Source of the DNA: Tenacibaculum sp. M341
Lineage (GTDB): Bacteria; Bacteroidota; Bacteroidia; Flavobacteriales; Flavobacteriaceae
Direction: 5' to 3'
DNA: 64,000 nucleotides
Assembly (NCBI RefSeq): GCF_004337695.1
Contig: NZ_SJXJ01000020.1
Location: 1 to 64,000 of the forward strand
The notes under the pieces are model-generated. The model made no database searches, was not told the DNA's origin, and worked only from the letters and a program-made list of their open reading frames with translations. The position numbers and the translations under genes were made by a program. Positions within the stretch are counted from its first letter, which is position 1. Each line of letters opens with the position of its first letter. Below, piece after piece: positions 34,996 to 42,323 of this stretch.

Positions 34996-35037
34996 TTTCA
35001 ATAATTTTTGAAAGTTTAGAAAAAAGTTATATGTTTG
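34996..35037 (+). promoter_or_regulatory. gbsR-like gene promoter overlapped by a dyad operator
   Basis: TTG (35008-35010), 19 bases, then TATGTTTG (35030-35037), an exact Bacteroidota-type promoter. The dyad TTTCAATAATTTTTGAAA (34996-35013) covers the -33 element, so a protein bound there would block polymerase. The start codon follows 4 bp after the -7 box. Confidence 0.75.
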
Positions 35038-35041
35038 TACC

Positions 35042-35548
35042 ATGGAATTAGAAGCAGCAAAATTAAAGTACATTCAAACATGGGGAAGTTTAGCAACTTC
35101 TTGGGGTATTAATAAAACAATGGCTCAAGTACATGCGTTGTTGCTAGTTTCTGTAGACCCAATGTCTGCTGATGAAATTATGGAAACCTTAAAAATATCA
35201 AGAGGAAATGTAAACATGAATGTTCGTGCGCTAATTGATTGGGGAATTGTTCGTAAAGAATTTGTAGTAGGGGAGCGTAAAGAATTTTTTGTTGCAGACA
35301 AAGACATTTGGGAGTTATTTAAACAAGTAACTAAAGAGCGAAAGAAAAGAGAAATAGAGCCTGTATTAAAGGTGTTAGATGAATTACAAAATGATGTAAC
35401 AGAAGATTCTAACGAGGCAGAGGTGTTCAGAAAACTAATGAATGATATTCTTTCTGTAACAGGCATGTTTAATGGATTATTAGATAAAGCTATTAAGGCA
35501 GATGAGCATTGGTTATTATCTAATTTTACTAAGCTTTTAAAAAAATAA
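35042..35548 (+). CDS. GbsR/MarR-family transcriptional regulator
   Basis: A 168-residue regulator. GSLATSWGINKTMAQVHALLLVS leads into the winged helix MSADEIMETLKISRGNVNMNVRALIDWGIVRKE, with VVGERKEFFVADKDIWELF forming the wing and start of the dimer helices. This is the typical GbsR-like branch seen widely in Bacteroidota. The overlapping dyad at its promoter and two more copies downstream suggest autoregulation and control of the following membrane genes. The effector is unknown. Confidence 0.9.
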   Translation: MELEAAKLKYIQTWGSLATSWGINKTMAQVHALLLVSVDPMSADEIMETLKISRGNVNMNVRALIDWGIVRKEFVVGERKEFFVADKDIWELFKQVTKERKKREIEPVLKVLDELQNDVTEDSNEAEVFRKLMNDILSVTGMFNGLLDKAIKADEHWLLSNFTKLLKK

Positions 35549-35566
35549 AAAAATTTAAACACAAAC

Positions 35567-35584
35567 TTTCAATAATTTCTGAAA
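35567..35584. promoter_or_regulatory. Second copy of the GbsR-cluster dyad
   Basis: TTTCAATAATTTCTGAAA has the same TTTCA-N8-TGAAA form as the site at the regulator's promoter. It lies in the 38-bp gap between the regulator and the next membrane gene, ending 3 bp before that gene's ATG. No promoter boxes accompany it. Confidence 0.65.
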
Positions 35585-35586
35585 AT

Positions 35587-35943
35587 ATGAAACATATAAA
35601 TAGATTTTTAATCATAATTTTTACAATACTACTTTTAGCAAGTATTTCTGAAACTGATAGCTTGGCTCTAGCAGCTTTATTTGCTATACCTTTAGGTTTT
35701 TTACAAGTGTTATTTTGTTTAATAGTTCTTTTCAATTGGGATGTTTTAAATAAAAAAGAAAAGTTGTTTGAAGGAATATATTTTACAATTGTAATAACAT
35801 ATTTTACGTTTTGGGATAGTTTGTCTAATGGAAGTATGGATAACCTTTTTGTAGAGCTATTCTTTTTCGGACTACCTGTAGTATTAGCATACGGAGTGAC
35901 TGTTTTCTTAGAAAAACTGAAAATACAAGACAAAAAAATTTAA
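35587..35943 (+). CDS. Small four-helix membrane protein, family A member 2
   Basis: A 118-residue integral membrane protein with four helices (about 4-20, 26-47, 58-78, 84-106). It shares with the genes at 34600 and 39162 the helix-2 GFLQ turn and the final FGLPVVLAYGVTVFLEK helix. It follows the GbsR-like regulator by 38 bp, a gap occupied by the dyad operator. Function unknown. Confidence 0.6.
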   Translation: MKHINRFLIIIFTILLLASISETDSLALAALFAIPLGFLQVLFCLIVLFNWDVLNKKEKLFEGIYFTIVITYFTFWDSLSNGSMDNLFVELFFFGLPVVLAYGVTVFLEKLKIQDKKI

Positions 35944-35951
35944 ATATAAAC

Positions 35952-35969
35952 TTTCAATAATTTCTGAAA
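35952..35969. promoter_or_regulatory. Third copy of the GbsR-cluster dyad
   Basis: TTTCAATAATTTCTGAAA is identical to the second copy, and the flanks (TTTAAA before, GAAAATnTGAAA after) are also nearly the same, so the gap was duplicated as a block. It precedes the gene at 35988. Confidence 0.65.
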
Positions 35970-35987
35970 ATTTGAAATAATAAGAAA

Positions 35988-36332
35988 ATGAATACAATTA
36001 CTTACATCATATATATTCTATTAGCAAGCATGAGTATTGTATACGTTGGTAATGAATGCTATAGGAATGGGAAAATTTACATATCAAACTATTTTCCGGA
36101 AGATGAAAAGTTTGCTAATGGAATAAACAATGTATTACGAACTGCTTATTACTTTTTAAATCTGGGCTTAGTAGTATGGACCTTAAGTTCATTAAACAAT
36201 ATTACAACTTGTCAGCAATTAATAGAAGAGGTAAGTAGTAGGCTGAGTTTTATATTATTAATCATAGCGTTTTTACATATAATCAATTTAATAACAATTT
36301 ATAAATCACATAAACATTACAAAAACAAATAA
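35988..36332 (+). CDS. Small three-helix membrane protein, family B member 1
   Basis: A 114-residue membrane protein with helices at about 3-21, 49-68 and 84-103. It resembles the next gene in order and landmarks: a helix-1 tail with N-G-K-I / N-S-K-I, then YYFLNLGLVVWTL against FYLINVGFALKII, then QLIEEVSSRLSFILLII against DLVEDLSTKIGGFSIYL. The pair therefore arose by duplication. Two bases separate the stop from the next ATG, so they are translationally linked. No family name recalled. Confidence 0.6.
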   Translation: MNTITYIIYILLASMSIVYVGNECYRNGKIYISNYFPEDEKFANGINNVLRTAYYFLNLGLVVWTLSSLNNITTCQQLIEEVSSRLSFILLIIAFLHIINLITIYKSHKHYKNK

Positions 36333-36334
36333 TC

Positions 36335-36733
36335 ATGGAAACTACATTAACACTAATTGCTTATGCTATTTATTTACCGGTGAGTATTGGATTAACCACT
36401 TTAGTAGCACAACATTTATTTAAAAACAGTAAAATATTTATGCTAGATATTTTTAATCAGAAAACAGAAATAGCTTTAGCAACTAATAAACTATTTAAAA
36501 TTGGATTTTATTTAATCAATGTAGGTTTTGCTTTAAAAATAATTCAAATGTATGGTATGCATAGCTATCAAGATTTGGTAGAAGATTTGAGTACAAAAAT
36601 TGGTGGTTTTTCAATTTATCTAGGAGTAATAATGATCATTTTTATTGTGTTTTTTCTAAATGGAAGAAAAGCAAGTAAAAAAGAAAATTTAAGACAACAA
36701 CGTATAAGAGAAATGGATAGTAGAGAAGACTAA
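36335..36733 (+). CDS. Small three-helix membrane protein, family B member 2
   Basis: A 132-residue membrane protein, paralogue of the preceding gene, with helices at about 5-25, 53-70 and 89-110. It has a longer, strongly charged cytoplasmic tail (RKASKKENLRQQRIREMDSRED). Two bases after the previous stop codon, it likely forms a complex with its twin. The role is unknown. Confidence 0.6.
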   Translation: METTLTLIAYAIYLPVSIGLTTLVAQHLFKNSKIFMLDIFNQKTEIALATNKLFKIGFYLINVGFALKIIQMYGMHSYQDLVEDLSTKIGGFSIYLGVIMIIFIVFFLNGRKASKKENLRQQRIREMDSRED

Positions 36734-36796
36734 AATATAAAGAGTAACTAAGACATATAGTTTACCTCTTCTAATTCGCAATTAAAAAGAAACATT

Positions 36797-37621
36797 ATGA
36801 ACACACTTAACAATCACACCTTACTATACGATACAAAATGTCCGTTATGTAATTTATATACAAGTGGCTTTATTAGTACTAAAATGTTAGATGTTAACGG
36901 AAGAAAAGCATTTGAAAAGTTAACAACAGAAGAAAGAACATTTGTAGATATAGAAAGAGCTGCTAACGAAATAGCTTTAGTTGATAAGGAAAACAAAAAA
37001 GTAATTTATGGCATTGATAGTTTGTTAAAGGTGATAGGGAATTCATATCCGATGATAGAGAGAATAGGCAAGGTTTCATTCATACATTTCGGATTGACAA
37101 AGTTGTATTCATTTGTTTCTTATAACAGAAAAGTAATTATGCCTTCAGAGGTACAGCCAACAAAAGAATTAACGTGTGTACCTAGCTTTAATTTAACCTA
37201 CAGATTATTATTTATACTTATTTCAGTATTTATAACAGGGTATAGTCTTTTTAGTTTTTCTAATTTGATTAGTGATTTACCTAAAACAAGTTTTCAAACA
37301 GAGTTGTTTATTGCTGCAGCTCAAATAATATTTCAGAGTTTGTTTTTACTGAAGAAAGATGCTAAAACAATCATGAACTATGCAGGAAATTTAATGACAA
37401 TTTCATTAATAGGATGTATTGGATTATTTCAATTACAGTTATTAAATATGATAATTCCTTTGTCTCAAACATTTATTATCATTTCATTTTTTGGAATTGT
37501 TTCGTTGATGTTTTTTGAGCATAAACGAAGAGTGAAATTGTTAGAGTTACCAAGTTACTTATCATACACCTGGGTGTTGTATAGAATCATTGTATTGCTA
37601 GTATTATTATTTGGTATTTAA
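36797..37621 (+). CDS. DCC-like thiol-disulfide protein with membrane domain
   Basis: A 274-residue protein. The N-terminus LLYDTKCPLCNLYTSGFI (Cys15, Cys18) with the following VDKENKKVIYGIDSLLKVIG resembles DCC-family thiol-disulfide proteins (D-G/T-x-C-x-x-C then G-x-D-A/S). From about residue 130 there are five or six hydrophobic helices, which the short DCC proteins lack. A fused or membrane-bound redox protein is the best reading. It belongs to the GbsR cluster. An AATTCGC heptad fragment lies upstream (36775). Confidence 0.65.
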   Translation: MNTLNNHTLLYDTKCPLCNLYTSGFISTKMLDVNGRKAFEKLTTEERTFVDIERAANEIALVDKENKKVIYGIDSLLKVIGNSYPMIERIGKVSFIHFGLTKLYSFVSYNRKVIMPSEVQPTKELTCVPSFNLTYRLLFILISVFITGYSLFSFSNLISDLPKTSFQTELFIAAAQIIFQSLFLLKKDAKTIMNYAGNLMTISLIGCIGLFQLQLLNMIIPLSQTFIIISFFGIVSLMFFEHKRRVKLLELPSYLSYTWVLYRIIVLLVLLFGI

Positions 37622-37698
37622 TGAAATAAAAAACAGAATACAGTGAAGAGAACCAAGAATAGAGAGTTAAGAAAATTCGTAATTTAAAAATAAATATT

Positions 37699-38595
37699 AT
37701 GAAAATAGTCATCGCAGGAGGAACTGGATATTTGGGAGAATTGCTAACCAATTATTATAAGAAAGAAAAGAAGAATCAAATATATATTTTAACAAGAAAA
37801 CAAAAGTTAAATTCAGGAAACGTTCACTATTTACAATGGAACGGAAAAACAAAAGGATATTGGACTTCTTTATTAGAACATACAGATGTATTAATTAATC
37901 TAACGGGAAAATCGGTTAATTGTAGATATACTAAAGAAAATAAAGAAGAAATTTATCAAAGCAGATTGCAAAGTACAGCTTTGTTATGTGAAATTGTTCA
38001 AGAACTAGCGTTTCCGCCGAAAGTTTTTATCCAGTCTTCTTCAGCGACGATATACAGGCATTCTGAAGATGTACAGATGACCGAAGAAAAAGGAGAAATA
38101 GGAATTGATTTTTCTATGGATGTATGTAAGAAATGGGAAGAAGTGTTTAATAATTATGAGTTTTCAAAAACAAAAAAAATAATAACAAGAACTTCTATTG
38201 TATTGGGAAGTAACGGAGGCGCTTTTCCAATTATGAAAAAAATGACAAAACTTGGATTAGGAGGAAAGCAAGGAAAAGGGAATCAATTTATAAGTTGGAT
38301 AACAGAAAAAGATTATATAAAAGCAATTGATTTTTTAATGACTAAAAAATCTGGTGTGTATAATATATGTGTGCCAAATCCGATTAGAAATAAAGAGTTT
38401 CAAAAAGAATTAAGAAAAAAAATTAAAGCACCGTTTGGATTAAGTGCCACCAAATGGATGTTAAAAATAGGAGCAAAAATAATAGGAACAGAAACAGAGT
38501 TATTATTAAAAAGTAGAAATGTATATCCAGAAAAATTATTGGATTTAGGCTTTGAGTTTGATACTAAAACGTTCAAAGAGTTTAGTATCCAATAA
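37699..38595 (+). CDS. TIGR01777-family NAD(P)-binding epimerase-like protein
   Basis: A 298-residue Rossmann protein. The VIAGGTGYLGELL dinucleotide loop is at the very N-terminus, LINLTGKSVNCRYTKENK and SSATIYRHSEDV follow, and the C-terminal tail is the DUF1731-like segment (LLKSRNVYPEKLLDLGFEF). Length and pattern match the SDR39U1/YfcH group, whose substrate is unknown. It is part of the GbsR cluster, upstream of an SRPBCC-like gene, a pairing recurrent in bacteria. Confidence 0.88.
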   Translation: MKIVIAGGTGYLGELLTNYYKKEKKNQIYILTRKQKLNSGNVHYLQWNGKTKGYWTSLLEHTDVLINLTGKSVNCRYTKENKEEIYQSRLQSTALLCEIVQELAFPPKVFIQSSSATIYRHSEDVQMTEEKGEIGIDFSMDVCKKWEEVFNNYEFSKTKKIITRTSIVLGSNGGAFPIMKKMTKLGLGGKQGKGNQFISWITEKDYIKAIDFLMTKKSGVYNICVPNPIRNKEFQKELRKKIKAPFGLSATKWMLKIGAKIIGTETELLLKSRNVYPEKLLDLGFEFDTKTFKEFSIQ

Positions 38596-38687
38596 TAATA
38601 AGAATGGAGAAAGAAAATGAGTGTGTTTACGACAAATATATTCCCGCTTCATTCCCCTGATGAATAATAAACTTAAAAAGTAAAATT

Positions 38688-39158
38688 ATGCCAACAATTG
38701 TATTATTTACCAAAATAAAAGCAGCTAAAAAGTTAGTTTTTGATTTATCAAGAAGTATCGATTTACATAAAATTTCAACAGAAAGCACTAATGAAAAAGC
38801 GATTGCAGGTAAAACTGAAGGATTAATTAATTTAAACGAAACAGTAACTTGGAGAGCAAAGTATTTAGGAGTGTATCAAAATTTTACATCAAAAGTAACA
38901 GGTTGCAGAGATTCAGATTATTTTGCCGATATAATGCTTTCAGGAGCGTTTAAAAGTTTTAAACATGAACATTTTTTTTCGTTCAAAAATAATATTACAA
39001 CATTGGTGGATGTAATGGAATATCATTCGCCACTTGGTTTTATAGGTAAGTTTGTAGATTTTCTTTTTTTAGAAAAGTATATGACTAATTTTTTAAAGCT
39101 AAGAAATAAAACAATCAAAGAGTATGCAGAGTCTGATAAGTGGAGAGAAATACTGTAA
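38688..39158 (+). CDS. SRPBCC-superfamily ligand-binding protein
   Basis: A 156-residue soluble protein. It begins with strand-helix FTKIKAAKKLVFDLSRSIDLH, followed by AGKTEGLINLNETVTWRAKYLGVYQ and a long closing helix (FLFLEKYMTNFLKLRNKTIKEYAES). This is the START/cyclase-dehydrase-like helix-grip fold. Such proteins bind hydrophobic ligands; combined with an adjacent TIGR01777 protein it hints at a small-molecule pathway. It ends 3 bp before the next membrane gene. Confidence 0.82.
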   Translation: MPTIVLFTKIKAAKKLVFDLSRSIDLHKISTESTNEKAIAGKTEGLINLNETVTWRAKYLGVYQNFTSKVTGCRDSDYFADIMLSGAFKSFKHEHFFSFKNNITTLVDVMEYHSPLGFIGKFVDFLFLEKYMTNFLKLRNKTIKEYAESDKWREIL

Positions 39159-39161
39159 AAA

Positions 39162-39551
39162 ATGATAAAAGGTGTTTTAATAACAACTTGGGTTAATAGA
39201 GTTTTAATACTATTAACTTTTGGATTGTTCTTATATGGATTCTTATTTAAAGAAGAATTGCTATTATTTTGGAGTTTAATGTTATCAATTGTTTTAGGGG
39301 CTTTTCAATTTTTAGCTGGAATAAATTTGAGTTTTATAACTGAAGAAAAATGGTTAAAAAGAATAAGGTTTTATATAAAAATGGTATTGCTTTATTTTTT
39401 AGTAGGAATGATTTTTGGTTTTTCTTCGGATTATATATCTTTTAAAACAGATATTTTAGAGTATTTATTTTTTATGATACCTATTATTTTAGCTTTCTTT
39501 TTTACCTATATAGTTGAACAAGTTTATAAATTAGAAAAACAAAAAGTATGA
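39162..39551 (+). CDS. Small four-helix membrane protein, family A member 3
   Basis: A 129-residue protein, third member of the set found at 34600 and 35587. Helices lie at about 10-26, 30-52, 66-86 and 95-116, with the LGAFQ turn after helix 2 and a final MIPIILAFFFTYIVEQ helix. It is wedged between the SRPBCC-like and DUF2071 genes and overlaps the latter by four bases (ATGA). Confidence 0.6.
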   Translation: MIKGVLITTWVNRVLILLTFGLFLYGFLFKEELLLFWSLMLSIVLGAFQFLAGINLSFITEEKWLKRIRFYIKMVLLYFLVGMIFGFSSDYISFKTDILEYLFFMIPIILAFFFTYIVEQVYKLEKQKV

Positions 39552-40255
39552 GTTTTTTAAAAGCAGAATGGAGAAAATTAGTGATGGTAAACTATGCTGT
39601 AAAACCTGTAGTACTTCAGCCATATGTACCAAAAGGAACAGAACTCGATTTTTTTGAAGATGTTTGTTATGTTAGCGTGGTAGGTTTTATGTTTAAAAAC
39701 ACGAAGTTATTAGGAGTTAAAATTCCATTTCATATTAATTTTGAAGAAGTAAACCTCCGATTTTATGTAAAAAGAAAAACAGCAAGTGAAGTAAAGCGAG
39801 GTGTGGTTTTTATAAAAGAAATAGTGCCAAAGCCAGCGATTACTTTTGTAGCTAATACTGTTTATAATGAAAATTACGAAACATTACCGATGCAGCATCT
39901 TTGGAAAGAAAAAGAGAATGAATTAGAAGTGGTGTATAAGTGGAAGAAAAACAACAATTGGAATTCAATTGAGGTAATTGCTGAAAATATACCAACAAAT
40001 ATCGAAGAGAACTCTGTTATAGAATTTATTTCTGAACATTATTGGGGCTATGCAAAAGAATCAGAAAAGAAAACAACAGAATATGAAGTAAGACATCCTA
40101 GATGGCAATATTATCCAATAAATAATTTCAATATGAAAATTGATTTTAAAGAAACGTATGGAGATAATTTTGAGTTTTTAAATTCTATTGAACCAAGTTC
40201 AGTTATGTTGTTAGAAGGGGCAGAAATTTCAGTAGAAGGAAAAAGTAATTTATAA
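39548..40255 (+). CDS. DUF2071 (YqjF-like) protein
   Basis: A 235-residue cytosolic protein of the DUF2071 type: WRKLVMVNYAVKPVVLQPYVPKGTELDFFE at the start, VSVVGFMFKNTKLLGVKIPFHINFEEVNLRFYVK next, and a C-terminal HYWGYAKESEKKTTEYEVRHPRWQ segment. The fold is a lipocalin-like or acetoacetate-decarboxylase-like barrel; the substrate is unknown. Last gene of the cluster, translationally coupled to the membrane gene before it and followed by a strong terminator. Confidence 0.85.
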   Translation: MSFLKAEWRKLVMVNYAVKPVVLQPYVPKGTELDFFEDVCYVSVVGFMFKNTKLLGVKIPFHINFEEVNLRFYVKRKTASEVKRGVVFIKEIVPKPAITFVANTVYNENYETLPMQHLWKEKENELEVVYKWKKNNNWNSIEVIAENIPTNIEENSVIEFISEHYWGYAKESEKKTTEYEVRHPRWQYYPINNFNMKIDFKETYGDNFEFLNSIEPSSVMLLEGAEISVEGKSNL

Positions 40256-40265
40256 GAATAAAAGC

Positions 40266-40302
40266 AACAAACCAGAAGTAAAGTGGTTACTTCTGGTTTG
40301 TT
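40266..40302. terminator. Bidirectional terminator closing the GbsR cluster
   Basis: AACAAACCAGAAGTAA (40266-40281) pairs perfectly over 16 bp with TTACTTCTGGTTTGTT (40287-40302), 5-nt loop. Placed between convergent genes. Confidence 0.85.
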
Positions 40303-40325
40303 ATATACAGTATAAATAAGTATGC

Positions 40326-41375
40326 TTATCTAGTTTCTACAGTAAAGTAATGAGTAAAGTTCCAGTTATGTCCAACTCTTACACCACCACCGTTATTGTA
40401 GAATGTATTATTTCTAAAAGGGTAAAATAATAAATCTCCATTAGATTTTCTAACAACTAAATCAGCCGTACCATCTCTATTCCAATCAGCAGGAAAATAA
40501 TCTGTAAAGTTCCAGTTGTGTCCAACTCTTACACCACCACCGTTATTATAGAATGTGTTATTTCTAAAAGGGTATAATAATAAATCACCATTAGACTTTC
40601 TAACAACTAAATCAGGAGTACCATTACCATCCCAGTCAGCAGGAAAGTAGTGCGTAAAATTCCAGTTATGTCCAACTCTAACACCACCACCGTTATTGTA
40701 AAATGTATTATTTCTAAAAGGATACAGTAATAAATCACCATTAGCATTTCTAACGACTAAGTCCGCTGTACCATCACCATTCCAGTCAGCAGGAAAGTAA
40801 TGAGTAAAGTTCCAGTTGTGTCCAACTCTTACACCACCACCGTTATTGTAGAATGTATTATTTTTAAAAGGATATAATAATAAATCACCATTAGATTTTC
40901 TAACAACTAAATCAGGAGTACCGTCACCTGTGAAATCCGCAGCAAAATAGTGCGTAAAGTTCCAATTATGACCTACTCTAATACCACCGCCGTTATTGTA
41001 AAAAGTATTGTTTACGAAAGGGTAAAAAAGTAAATCACCGTTAGAAGTTCTAACAATTAAATCAGTATTTCCGTCACCATTCCAGTCAGCAGGAAAGTAG
41101 TGCGTAAAATTCCAATTATGTCCAACTCTTACACCACCACCATTATTGTAGAATGTATTATTCCTAAAAGGATAGAAAAGTAATTCAGAACTATTGTTTC
41201 TAACTACTAAATTAAGATTTCCATTAGCAGCTCTTTGCAAAGTGTTTTCTTCTTTTGCAGTGCTTGTTTCAATGTCTTTTTCAATAACAGATTCTTGAGT
41301 ACAAGAAGTTAAACATAGCAACCCTACAACAAGAGTTTTTGTTAAATTAATTTTTGATTTAAAAATTTTCATCAT
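40326..41375 (-). CDS. VCBS/FG-GAP-type repeat lipoprotein with six near-identical units
   Basis: A 349-residue lipoprotein (TLVVGLLCLTSC, Cys about 25). From residue about 52 it consists of six 49-residue units, each with LLFYPFRNNTFYNNGGG, then VRVGHNWNFTHYFPADW, then a calcium-loop-like D-x-N-G-D-G-T-x-D-L-V-V-R strand. This is the FG-GAP/VCBS blade pattern, so six blades could close a propeller. The DNA repeats have a 147-bp period and are almost identical, which points to recent homogenisation. Unit 5 has DWNRDG and unit 4 DWDGNG, altered calcium loops. It is surface-exposed; ligand unknown. Confidence 0.85.
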   Translation of the reverse strand: MMKIFKSKINLTKTLVVGLLCLTSCTQESVIEKDIETSTAKEENTLQRAANGNLNLVVRNNSSELLFYPFRNNTFYNNGGGVRVGHNWNFTHYFPADWNGDGNTDLIVRTSNGDLLFYPFVNNTFYNNGGGIRVGHNWNFTHYFAADFTGDGTPDLVVRKSNGDLLLYPFKNNTFYNNGGGVRVGHNWNFTHYFPADWNGDGTADLVVRNANGDLLLYPFRNNTFYNNGGGVRVGHNWNFTHYFPADWDGNGTPDLVVRKSNGDLLLYPFRNNTFYNNGGGVRVGHNWNFTDYFPADWNRDGTADLVVRKSNGDLLFYPFRNNTFYNNGGGVRVGHNWNFTHYFTVETR

Positions 41376-41567
41376 AATTGATTTTTAGTAAATGGTTAAT
41401 TATCTCATAAATATAAAAAATAAATATGACCTTATAAACGTAGTGCGAGATTTGAATAAAAATTAACTCTAAAACAATGATAAAATCATAATTATTTAGC
41501 ATTTATTTTTAGCTTTCAAAGAATAAATAAAACAACGAAGTCTTGTTACGTAAGTATTATTAAATGA

Positions 41568-42248
41568 TTATATGAAGTTATTTAAGTTTTCTTCCCAAGA
41601 ATAAGGTTTAAACTTAATTTTATAATCAGAAATGTCTTTTTTTAATTGCTGTTGATATATTTTTTTAATGCCTTTTGTTCCACCAAAATCACCTAAAAAC
41701 CATTTAAATAACATAGTTGTATACACTTCTTTTTTTGAATGATCGAAATCTGTTTCAAATTCAAGAAAAGATTGAGTAACATCATCTAATTGAAGTGCAA
41801 TTTTTTCTGAATTATAAAAAACAATTGGAGGACAACTTTTTGCGCCACAGTTAAGAGCAAAATGAATACGATAATCTATTTTAGAAACAGCAAGTTCTTT
41901 AATTAATTTTCGAGTAAAAAAGTTAGGAAAATATCCCAATGAATATTTATAACGATACTTTCTTAAAATACCATGTTCTATATCGTCTAAACTAAAATTA
42001 TGATTAGCAATTGTAATAACCTTTTCGGTATATATTTTAGGTTTAGTAAGGTTTAATTCTGTTCTTAAAATTAGAAAATAAGCATTGTATAAATTGATCC
42101 AAAAAGTCTTTTTTTCAGTATCGTTGTTTAGTTTTTCTTTAAGTTTTTTTAAAGGTATTTTCGAAATTTCCGTTTGAATTTTATCCGTAGGCTTTTGCTC
42201 TTTAACAGAAAGTAAAAGTAATTTAGAAAGATTATCGAAAAGATACAT
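41568..42248 (-). CDS. DUF547 protein
   Basis: A 226-residue protein with the DUF547 core: KTFWINLYNAYFLIL, IEHGILRKYRYK, IDYRIHFALNCGAKSCPPIVFY with conserved His, Asn and Cys residues, then VYTTMLFKWFLGDFGG. There is no signal peptide here, unlike many relatives, so a cytosolic form is likely. Catalysis is suspected for the family (papain-like arrangement) but not shown. It has its own upstream region with a dyad at 42259-42282. The 192-bp gap downstream (41376-41567) holds nothing recognisable. Confidence 0.85.
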   Translation of the reverse strand: MYLFDNLSKLLLLSVKEQKPTDKIQTEISKIPLKKLKEKLNNDTEKKTFWINLYNAYFLILRTELNLTKPKIYTEKVITIANHNFSLDDIEHGILRKYRYKYSLGYFPNFFTRKLIKELAVSKIDYRIHFALNCGAKSCPPIVFYNSEKIALQLDDVTQSFLEFETDFDHSKKEVYTTMLFKWFLGDFGGTKGIKKIYQQQLKKDISDYKIKFKPYSWEENLNNFI

Positions 42249-42258
42249 TAAACATTAA

Positions 42259-42282
42259 AAATTGACAGTCAAATGTCAATTT
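42259..42282. promoter_or_regulatory. Dyad upstream of the DUF547 gene, possible operator
   Basis: AAATTGACA (42259-42267) and TGTCAATTT (42274-42282) are perfect inverse arms with a 6-nt spacer, 10 bp before the start codon on the minus strand. No T-run follows, so it is not a terminator. Confidence 0.5.
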
Positions 42283-42323
42283 AGACGTAGTCTTTTCGAT
42301 TCCTTACAAAAAAATATTTTTTT

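Noticed and set aside
40326-41240. Regular 147-bp repeats that could suggest a CRISPR-like array
   Set aside because: The repeats lie wholly in frame within one lipoprotein gene and encode propeller blades; there are no unique spacers and no cas genes.
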